64,000 nucleotides of DNA from positions 49,893 through 113,892 of the forward strand of contig CAJOHJ010000004.1 in the NCBI GenBank assembly GCA_905234265.1, in the 5' to 3' direction. The stretch comes from an uncultured Prevotella sp. Its GTDB lineage: Bacteria > Bacteroidota > Bacteroidia > Bacteroidales > Bacteroidaceae. Positions 7,736-16,600 of this stretch are shown piece by piece (within the stretch, counting starts at the first letter, position 1; the number at the start of each line of letters is the position of its first letter). The translations under genes and the position numbers were made by a program. Below the pieces are notes generated by a model that saw only the letters and a program-made list of their open reading frames with translations, did not search any database and was not told the origin of the DNA.

Positions 7736-9175
7736 ATGACAAGTAAGCTGCGCTATATATATATAATAATGTGTACCATCTGCTGCACCGGCACCATGCA
7801 TGCAGGCGGCGGCAATGCCAGCGCAGACAGCCTGATGGCGGAGGGACGCCGGCATTTCGGACACAGACAGGCCGACGAGGCACTGCAATGCTTCAACACT
7901 GCATTCCAACAGGCAGGCAACGACCACAAGCTGCGCATAAGGGCGCTGAACAACATTGCCTGCGTCCACAAATACTTCTACCAGGACTACATCAAGGCCT
8001 ACGACTACTTCCAGAAAGCATACAACCTCTGCGACAGCACGGCCGACAGCGACTTCATGCCCGTGATAATGGTGAACCTGGGCGACCTCATCAGCGACTA
8101 CGGACTGACGGCAAACTCGACGCAGCTGGCACAACAGGCACACGACATCTTCAACCAGTGCATGCAGCGGGCCGTGGAAGCTCAAAACTGGGAACTGATG
8201 ATTACGGCTTTCTTCAACCTCAGCAACCAGAACTACTCGCTGCCACTGGAGCAATACAGCATACTCTTCAGCAAGGACATACCTGACAGCACGCTCGACC
8301 TGCAGTATGCACGGCTGCAATACGACGGCATCAGGCTGGTGCAGCAGGGTGACTATGCTGCCGCACGCGAGAAGTTCATGGCACAGCTGCCAGTGGTCAG
8401 CGCACGATGGGAGCCGGAACGGGACTCGATAGCCACCTACATGAGCATTGCACACACTTACAACATGCAGCACGACTATGCACACGCTATTGCATGGTTG
8501 GAAAAGGCCTACCGCCTGGCCGTATATAACGACATCAACGACCAGGCAGCTGTCATCGGCAATCTCACCGTGGAGGCACGCGCCGCACTGCTGGACGACA
8601 GGCAGCGGATGCAGCAGTACATAATACTGGCCGCACTGATTGCACTGATGACCGTCGTAGGCTCGGCATGGCTGCTGTGGCGTAAGAACAGGCAGCTGCA
8701 CCAGCACAACCGGCTGCTATACGACAACTACCAGCAGCTGCTGCACGCCGAACAGGAGGAACAGCTGCTGCGCAAGAACCTCGTGGAGGCAAAGTACAGT
8801 TCCAGCAACCTCAGTGACAAGCAGAAAGACACACTGATAGTAAGCATAGAGGAACTGCTCAGCCAGCCGGACGTCATCTGCCAGCCGGAATTCACCGTCG
8901 CCAAGCTGGCAAAGAGCGTAGACTCGAACACGACATACGTGTCGCAAGTCATCAACGAGCATTACCAGACATCCTTCAGCAACGTGCTGGCAAGCCGCCG
9001 CATACGAGAAGCCTGCCGCCGCATGAGCGACGAACAAGGCCAATACCGCAACCAGACCATCGAGGCCATTGCCACCGGCGTAGGCTTCAAATCGCGAACG
9101 GCCTTCATCAACGCCTTCAAGCGAGAGGTGGGACTCACGCCCCGGGAATATCTGAAGATGGCTAAGACCAGCTAA
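7736..9175 (+). CDS. TPR sensor fused to AraC-type DNA-binding domain (membrane-bound regulator)
   Basis: 479 aa from ATG 7736; ATG 7697 is the alternative. Residues 1-25 resemble a signal peptide (IYIIMCTICCTGTMHA). Residues about 30-285 are helical TPR-like repeats ('ADEALQCFNTAFQQAG', 'AYDYFQKAYNLC', 'AHAIAWLEKAYRLA'). A membrane segment lies at about 295-315 (IILAALIALMTVVGSAWLLW), followed by a coiled coil rich in Gln/Leu/Glu. The last 100 residues are an AraC helix-turn-helix pair ('FTVAKLAKSVDSNTTYVSQV', 'TIEAIATGVGFKSRTAFINA', 'FKREVGLTPREYL'). The layout suggests a periplasmic TPR sensor controlling a cytoplasmic DNA-binding domain. It is divergent from the DUF5703 glycosidase, a plausible target. 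Confidence 0.82.
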   Translation: MTSKLRYIYIIMCTICCTGTMHAGGGNASADSLMAEGRRHFGHRQADEALQCFNTAFQQAGNDHKLRIRALNNIACVHKYFYQDYIKAYDYFQKAYNLCDSTADSDFMPVIMVNLGDLISDYGLTANSTQLAQQAHDIFNQCMQRAVEAQNWELMITAFFNLSNQNYSLPLEQYSILFSKDIPDSTLDLQYARLQYDGIRLVQQGDYAAAREKFMAQLPVVSARWEPERDSIATYMSIAHTYNMQHDYAHAIAWLEKAYRLAVYNDINDQAAVIGNLTVEARAALLDDRQRMQQYIILAALIALMTVVGSAWLLWRKNRQLHQHNRLLYDNYQQLLHAEQEEQLLRKNLVEAKYSSSNLSDKQKDTLIVSIEELLSQPDVICQPEFTVAKLAKSVDSNTTYVSQVINEHYQTSFSNVLASRRIREACRRMSDEQGQYRNQTIEAIATGVGFKSRTAFINAFKREVGLTPREYLKMAKTS

Positions 9176-9177
9176 AA

Positions 9178-9212
9178 AATGTCCACATTTGGAAATGTGG
9201 ACATTTTCTTTA
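9178..9212 (+). terminator. Intrinsic terminator of the TPR/AraC gene
   Basis: A perfect 13-bp stem (AATGTCCACATTT 9178-9190, AAATGTGGACATT 9193-9205) with a 2-nt loop is followed by TTTCTTTATT. It begins 2 bp after the stop codon. Confidence 0.9.
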
Positions 9213-9526
9213 TTATTAATTAGGTAAGAAAAGTGAGTATTTCCCTAATTTTGTGCCGTTTTTGCGATAATTCGGCAGGAAAACGGCCGCAAAACTTACA
9301 GAATGAAAGAATGCTAAAGGCGACTTAACAAAATTTTAACATAAAAACACAAAACATCTATGAAACAAACTACACAGACAAAACTGGCGCGAGGGAGCCA
9401 CAGGTCTTCTGCCTGAAAAAGGAAGGAAAACATTTGGCCAGTTCGCGGAAAAGGCGTAACTTTGCCAACGACAATCAGAAAACTACAATTTAGCTGAACA
9501 ACGTAAACGAAAAAGGAGCAGTCACT
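9213..9526. other. Non-coding stretch before the antitoxin-like gene
   Basis: About 310 bp, A+T-rich at its 5' end. An 18-codon frame at 9360 is too short to support. The 3' half carries the promoter of the next gene. Confidence 0.5.
9433..9464 (+). promoter_or_regulatory. Promoter: TTTG - 20 bp - TAACTTTG
   Basis: TTTG 9433-9436 and TAACTTTG 9457-9464 are 20 bp apart, a full consensus match. It drives the small Phd-like gene at 9527. Confidence 0.75.
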
Positions 9527-9682
9527 ATGTACATCACGAGCAGAGACTTCAGAGCCAACCAGACAAAGTTTGTAGGCAAGGCCATGCAGGGCGAGAACAT
9601 CATTCTCACCACGCGTGCCGGCAAGGTGAAGCTCGTGCCTTACGAGGACAACGTGATAACTCCAGAGCTGCAAGCCAAATAA
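9527..9682 (+). CDS. Small Phd/YefM-like antitoxin (orphan)
   Basis: 51 aa. The sequence 'MYITSRDFRANQTKFVGKA' followed by 'GENIILTTRAGKVKLVP' is typical of short Prevotella/Bacteroides 'prevent-host-death' type proteins: an N-terminal strand, 'RDFR.NQ.K' helix and 'VLT.R.GKVKLVP' hairpin. It has a consensus promoter and a good Shine-Dalgarno (AAGGAG at 9512-9517), unusual for this phylum. Antitoxins of this class bind DNA and neutralise a RelE/Doc-type toxin encoded next to them. No toxin follows: the next 270 bp have no believable gene. It may be an orphan antitoxin, a stand-alone regulator, or the rest of a lost pair. Confidence 0.65.
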   Translation: MYITSRDFRANQTKFVGKAMQGENIILTTRAGKVKLVPYEDNVITPELQAK

Positions 9683-9954
9683 GTGGAAAAGTCAAATCCA
9701 CAGCTCTTCAAGAAGTATCGCGACCTCTACCATGAGTTTTTTCTGACTGCCACTCCGGCAAAACTATCGCTCCCATTCTTCCGCACTGAGCCAAAAAGGC
9801 GCAGGCGGCTTTTTGTGTATTACAATATATCAAAAAAAAACATCAACAAAATATTAACAATATCACATATAACAACAACAAAAACAAAAATGCGTATGAA
9901 ACAATATCAGCCCGAGCGAAGGGCGGTTTCATGGGCGTTTTAAAAAAGTAAGGG
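9683..9954. other. Non-coding stretch after the antitoxin, with an aborted gene start
   Basis: An open frame from GTG 9683 (86 codons) directly follows the antitoxin stop, but its second half is A-rich leader DNA and it resembles nothing known. A weak hairpin near 9789-9814 followed by T's could be a terminator. At 9891 a leader-plus-start duplicate encodes a 17-codon aborted peptide beginning MRMKQ. Confidence 0.5.
9858..9906 (+). repeat. Direct repeat (upstream copy) of the leader of the giant surface-protein gene
   Basis: The A-rich sequence TATCACATATAACAA...AAAAACAAAAATGC followed by TATGAAACAA is nearly the same as 10560-10604, apart from a 6-nt ACAACA-type insertion and one substitution (GCGTATG against GCTTATG). 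The two copies bracket the ORF6N gene. Confidence 0.75.
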
Positions 9955-10530
9955 ATGAACCAGCTGACGATACGCGATAAGATATACGAGATTCGAGGGC
10001 AGCGCGTGATGCTTGACTTCGACCTGGCAGAACTCTACCAGGTAGAGACACGTGTGCTAAATCAGTCGGTTAAACGCAACATAAAACGCTTTCCGGAAGA
10101 CTTTATGTTCCAAATCACAGAAAATGAATGGGCAGCCATCTCATCACAATTTGTGATGACATCTCGTGCAAGACGTCCAAAGTCGGCTTTACCATTGGCT
10201 TTTACCGAGCATGGAGCATTGGCACTGGCGGGTGTTCTCAGAAGTGATGTCGCCATCGAAACTGGCATTATTGTCACACGAGCATTTGTCGCGATGCGAC
10301 AGACTCTCACTGCCTTGGCATTGCCATCAAAGATTGCTGAAATAGAGGGCAGTATTAAAAGTTTACGGCAAGAGATGAACGATATCCTTGCCGACCAGAA
10401 CGACATCAACGAGTCGACACGCGCACAGATAGATGCCATCAGCGAGGCTTTGGCAGAACTGCAGGCCAAGGAGCCGCGGCAGCATCCGCGCCGCAGGATA
10501 GGATTCCTGCAAGACGGCGACAACCAATAG
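9955..10530 (+). CDS. ORF6N-domain protein (KilA-N/ORF6N DNA-binding type)
   Basis: 191 aa from ATG 9955. Residues 1-95 form an ORF6N domain: 'IRDKIYEIRGQRVMLDFDLA', 'ELYQVETRVLNQSVKRN', 'RFPEDFMFQIT' and 'AFTEHGALALAGVLRS' are hallmarks of this family, common in phages and mobile islands as a DNA-binding or antirepressor-like protein. A coiled coil follows (about 125-170) with a basic tail. It appears more A+T-rich than its neighbours and lies between two copies of the same gene leader, which suggests it was inserted there. No other phage gene is nearby. A role in regulating the downstream surface-protein gene is possible but only inference. Confidence 0.85.
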   Translation: MNQLTIRDKIYEIRGQRVMLDFDLAELYQVETRVLNQSVKRNIKRFPEDFMFQITENEWAAISSQFVMTSRARRPKSALPLAFTEHGALALAGVLRSDVAIETGIIVTRAFVAMRQTLTALALPSKIAEIEGSIKSLRQEMNDILADQNDINESTRAQIDAISEALAELQAKEPRQHPRRRIGFLQDGDNQ

Positions 10531-10559
10531 CCCCCGTACAGAAAACTAGAAAACAACAA

Positions 10560-10604
10560 ACATTATCACATATAACAAAAACAAAAATGCTTATGAAACA
10601 ACAT
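10560..10604 (+). repeat. Direct repeat (downstream copy): functional leader and start of the giant surface-protein gene
   Basis: Second copy of the element at 9858-9906. Here it holds the real start of the following gene, with two in-frame ATGs (10587 and 10593). Confidence 0.75.
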
Positions 10605-13600
10605 TTTTACAAAACAAAGAGCAGATGGCTGCTCACAACACTCCTGACGGCGATAATCGCCATGGGAGGGCTTAGCCCGGCGTGGGCACAGAAAACACTG
10701 CCGTACAGCTATGGGTTCGAGGATAATAACCTCGCTACCGATGGGTGGACAACGTATAATAAGCATAGCAATACGGGTATTTCCAGTGACGCAAAACACG
10801 AAGACTCGAAAGGATTCCTTTTCTATTATCAAACTGCCAATGATCAATATTTGGTGTCACCAGAATTGACAGGGGCTACTGCTAATGGCGTTACAGTGGA
10901 ATTCTATTACGCAAATTTTTCAAGTTCTTTTCAGGAACAATTTCAAGTTGGATACTCAACCACGACTTCCGATCCTACCGCTGAAAATGTTTTTACCTGG
11001 GATGATGTGGTAACAGTCCCCAAGGATGTGGATTTTCATTTTTATACCCATTCATTTAATGCTGCTGTCAAATATATCGCAATTAGATATATTAAGAATG
11101 ACACCTACAAGTTATATGTAGACGATATAAATATTACGAAAAACATTGAGGGACCAGGTCTTGCTGTAGCAGATGGAACGAATAAACTGACTTCCGGCTA
11201 TTCATATAACTTTGGACTTGCCACAGCCGGCACAACGCATACTTTCACGCTGAGCAATCCCGGTACTGAGGCAGCTCCTATTTCTGTTACTCATACTGGC
11301 AGCTTCGGTGCAGAGCTTTCTGCTACCTCTATCCCTGCCGGCAAGAGCGTGACGCTCACCGTCACCATGCCAGACGCTACCGGTGATGATGTAATTACCA
11401 TTTCTTCTACCAGTGATGCTATCGAAGATTTCGTGATTAACGTCAGCGGAACTGTTCGCGATGCAAGTAAACTGTGGTGCAACTTCTCAGAGGGTGTACC
11501 AACAGGTTGGACGAACAGCGGGAACTATACTATCACTACCTCTGGTGCTGGTGATGGCACTTCGGGTGGTGGATATGCAGGGGAAACTTCCTATAGTTAT
11601 AAGTTGATGTACACTCCATTGGTTACAATTGCTGATGGTGAGAAGTTGTATTTGCAGGTTGCAGGTTATTCTAGTACAGCTAGTTGGAACGAAATGCAGA
11701 TACGTTATTCTGCAGATGGTTCCATATGGACAACCGCAAAGACAGTTTCAAATATTGTTAAAGGCTCATGGACAAGCGTTGAGGTAACGGAGATTCCTGC
11801 AGGTAACTGGTATATCGGTTTCTATGGCCGTTATGTGTATTTCACCGATATCTACGGTGGCACGGAATCAACTGCCCCCGTTATTGCCCTTTCGCAGGCC
11901 AGTTATGACTTCGGACTGATTTCTGCAAATTCGACGAGTTCGGATATTACGATTACCAACACTGGTAAGTCGGCACTAACTGGACTGAACTTCACTTCTG
12001 ACAATGAAAACTTCACCGTGGCTGTAGCTAATGACGCTACTGAAATTGCTGCTAATGGTGGAACGGCTACGTTCACCGTCACCATGGCTCCGAATGCTAC
12101 GGGTTCTCAGAGTGCAACTATTACAGTAAAGAGCAGTAATGCTGATGACCTCGTGTTCACCGCTACAGGTGCTGTGGCTAAGCCTGGCACAACGACTGCA
12201 ATCTTCAATGATGCAACTTACGCAGGCTGGACTGCTTCTGGCAGTAATCTTAGCTACAACAGCACAGAGACTGCCGCTTATTTTTACTACGGAACCACCA
12301 ACTATCTGACCTCTCCGAAGGTAAACATCGCTGCCGATGATTTCCTTGCTGTTGAGGCTAAGATGGCCAGCGAATACGGTTACGTTACTGTTCAGGGTTC
12401 TGCAGACGGCACTTCTTGGACTGACATCAAGAAGCTCGACAGCAGCGTGCTGAACGAAACAGACTACACTACCGCTATCGTGAGCGGCATCTCTACTGAC
12501 TACAAGTACCTGCGTTTGAACGGCTACTACTGCTATGTGAAGCAAGTGGCTGGTCTCTCCTACGCTCCCGTACTCGTTGTCAAGGATGCTGAGAACGCTA
12601 CACAGGCCAATGGTCTGACCTACCCGTTTGGCGAGATTGGTGCCAACCAGACGGTGACATACAACTTCACCAATGCTGGTGCAGGAACTATCAACATCAC
12701 CAATGTTGAGAGCAGCAATGCCGTCTTCACTACCAACTTTGATTCTGAAAACAAGCCTGCCGTAACAAGTGCAGCTCCCTTCACACTGACTATCACTGCC
12801 AACTATGACGCAGAAAGTGCTGGCGAGCAGAACGGTGCCATTACCGTTACGACTACCGAGGGCGCATTCGTCATCAACCTGACCAGCACTTTCCTTGCTG
12901 CCAATGCTCCTAAGTTCGCTGTTGTTATGAACGAGACCGAGCAGGCCACGGGCGCAGCTTTCGCTTACGGCATAATCACTGCCGAGGCCACCAAGTCGTT
13001 TACTATTAAGAACGACGGTACAGGCGCACTCAACGTGACCGCTATCACTCTGCCTGATGACGACTTCACTACCGACCTTGCTACTGCTCCTTCTGTAGAA
13101 ACCCCATTAGTTATTGCCGCAGGAACAAGCCAGACCATCAACGTTAAGCTTGCTGCCAACACTAAGGCCATCAAGAGCGGCAACATCGTAATTTCCGCCA
13201 CCAACTTCGATGACTTCACACTGGCTGCCACTGCAACCGTGATGCCTGGTGCGGAGAATGTTACATTCACTTCTGTTCCTAATGGTTGGGACAAGGGTAA
13301 TTGGACGCTTGATACCACTAATGGCGACCTGTATACAGCCTCAAGCACCAAGCCCTATCTGACAACGTCTAAGCTGTCTTTCTCTGCAAACGACTTCATC
13401 GTTGTTAATGCCAAGAAGTATGACAACGACAATGGTGACTACATCCAAGTTCAGTATTCAACAGACAATGGCGAAACATGGTCAGACCTGCAGAAGTTAG
13501 ATGACAGCACGCTACCTACAAGGGATGCTGGCTACAGCGATATTGTGGTTAGCGGAATACCTGAGACCGCCAACAAGTTACGTTTCCAGGGATATTACGC

Positions 13601-16600
13601 TCGCATTAAGCAGATTTCCGGCCTCACATACGATGCCAACGACCCGAAACTGGCTGTCTACAGCGATGCAGAGGCTACTCTGGCAGTTACTTCTGGTACT
13701 GCTAAGGACTTCGGATGGGTAGCCAACACTGCTGATGCTACAGCATTCACCTCTACTTATTATATCAAGAATGTTGGAACAGGTACGCTGACTATCACAG
13801 GCATCACTACAGAAGGTTGCACCGCTACCACGGCTGGCGACGCTATGACTATTGCTGCTAATGCAGCTGACCCGCTTGCACTGACTATTACCATGGACAA
13901 AGCTGTTGAGGGTGTAAAGAGTGGCATTGTTACGCTGACTACTGACGGTGGCAACTTCACGATTCCCGTCAGCGGCTTTGTCTATGGCGACAAGAACCTC
14001 ATCGACTTCACCGCAGAGGGTGCTAAGGCTCCTGCGGGATGGTCGATGGGCAACTGGAGCATTACTGGCAACCAACTGGCATCTGGTAGCAGCTCTACTC
14101 AGATGACTACCACCAGTTTCACTGCTGCCAAAGGCGAGAAACTCTACGTGGAGGCCATCAGCACAGCTACCAGCTACTACCACTCACCAGCACTGACATA
14201 CTCCATCAACGGTGGCGAGGACGTCTCAATAGTTGACGGCCTGACATCCACCGCCTCTAAGGTGATAGAGATTGACGCTCTTGGCAGCATCGAGGGCGAC
14301 GAGACCACCGTTAACATCACCTTCACCGGACAGTATGTGGCCATCCGCCGCATCTACGGCTTCACCGCAGTCACTGAGCCTATCATGACCACCACCGCCG
14401 CCGACATCGCCTTCGGCATGCAGACGGCAGAGAGCGACGAACAGAGCTTCACCATCAGCAACGAGGGTACGGCTGTACTGAAAGGACTGAGTGTAACACT
14501 CGCCAAAACAGGTGACGATGCTGAGTACAGTGTGGCACTCTATGACGGTGAGAATGTCTTCACCGGCACCGAGCTGGCCATTGGTCAGACGATTACCGTG
14601 AAGGTGAAGCAGCTCTATGACATCACTAAGACGGGTACCAAGAGCGACGTGCTGACGATTGCCGCCGCCGGCCAGACAACCGTAACCATCAACCTGACGG
14701 GTGCCACCCGCGACGGCTCGAAGTTCTATGCTGACTTCGAGGATGGCAGCCTGCCCACAGGCTGGACGGCAAATACATGGAGCGTAACTACTTCTTCTGG
14801 CAACAAGGTGGCATACGCTGGCTACACTGCTTCTTCTTTGATTTCTACTCCGATGACTGTTGCAGAGAATGAAGTGCTGACCTTCAAGGCCAGTCGTCAG
14901 TATAGCAACAGTGCTCCTACTATTCAGGTGCGCTATACCACCAATGGTGGAGTGACATGGAGTGAGTATCAGGACTTTGCCGAACAGGTGACTTCATCAG
15001 ACTTTACAACAATCGAGCTGACTGGTGTTCCGGCAGGTACGGCTGTCGTAGAAATCTATGGACGTTACTTCTATCTCGATGAGATTTCCGGCTTTACTCC
15101 TACTACCGGTGCAATGTTTGCACTCACCGAGTCAACAACTGCGGTAGCGAACAACTCAACCAAGGCCTTCGGTGATCTGACGGCTGACGGCACGGCTACC
15201 TATACGCTGACCAACAGCGGTAATGCTGATATGGTTTCTACCGTTGCTACCACAGGTGTGGCTACTGCTGCCATCACAACCAGCGAGAGCGAGGGTGTGA
15301 CCATTAGCGAAAACACGGTGACACTGGCTGCCGGCAAGACAGCCACCATCACGCTGACCGTTCCCTTTGCATCGCCATACGGTGAGAAAGAGGGTGCCAT
15401 GACTATTACTACAGAGGGATGGGTAGGCGACTACACCCTGAACTACACTGCCAACACCATCGACCCGACAGCACTCTACATAGACTTCGCCGATAATGCC
15501 AAGCCCGAGGCATGGTATAATGGCGGATGGTCGTTCACAGGTGGTTATGCATACAACTACTATGCTACTACTGCTGAGTTTGTCACTCAGAAACTTACTG
15601 TCAGCGGTACTACCGATGCCCTGACCTACAAGGTAGCTAAATATTCAAGCTACAGTGATGCATCTGCCCTTACAGTGGAATATTCTGCCGACCGCAAGAA
15701 CTGGACGGCCGCAACCGAACAGCCTTCTGAGTTGACCACCGACTTCCAGCAGTTCTCGCTCTCTGGTCTTGAGGCTGGCGACTACTATGTGAAATTCACT
15801 GGTGCACAGGTGAAACTGGACGATATCTTTGGATGGCACAAGGTAACGGGCATTGACCATGACCTGTACGTGTCGGCAACGACCTTCCCGACAGCGGTGC
15901 TGATTCCTGGCACTGAGAATGGTGTAACCGCTACGGCTACCGTCAACAGCCTGCGTGCTGCCGAGACGGGTGTCTACGCTAAGCTGCTCTTCGGTGAGAC
16001 GGAGATTGCTACTGCTGCCGCTCAGGATATCAGCCTGAATGGTTCTGCCAACTTTACGCTGACGGGCAATGTGCCAGCCGCTGAAGGCACATACGCTGCC
16101 AATGTGGTGGTCTATTACAGCGACAACAGCAATGCTTTCGAGACTGCTACAACGGATGTCGTGGTTGAGCACATCCGCACACTTGAGATTGCATCATTTA
16201 CCCGCACTGATGGTGACGGCACTTTGGATGCCAACAGCAGCAACCAGATTTCGCCTGTGTTCAGCGTAACGGTAAAGAATACCGGTACTACCGAGGCTAC
16301 TCCTACAGTGAAGATTTACCAGGGCGAGACTGAGGTGGCAAGTGCTACTGCCGCCGCTGCTATTGCCAAAGACGAGACTTCTGACGCTATCGCTCTTACA
16401 GCCACTGACATGTCGGCTGGCGAGGGCGGCGCACTGGAGTTCACCGCCAAGGTCTTCTGGAACAATACGGATACTGAGGCTAAGGCTACCTCGGCAACAC
16501 CTGTGACCATCAACGTCAATGCCGCCGCTCCTAAGTTTGAGCTGGCTGACGCTAACAACACCGCAATGACTGACGGTGATGACGTGGCCTTCGGAATGGT

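Noticed and set aside
9360..9416. 18-codon frame beginning MKQTTQ
   Set aside because: Too short, with no conserved features beyond an A-rich start.
9683..9943. 86-codon frame directly after the Phd-like gene, possible toxin
   Set aside because: No toxin motif is visible, the second half is A-rich leader DNA, and the end is the aborted duplicate start. Kept only as a note.
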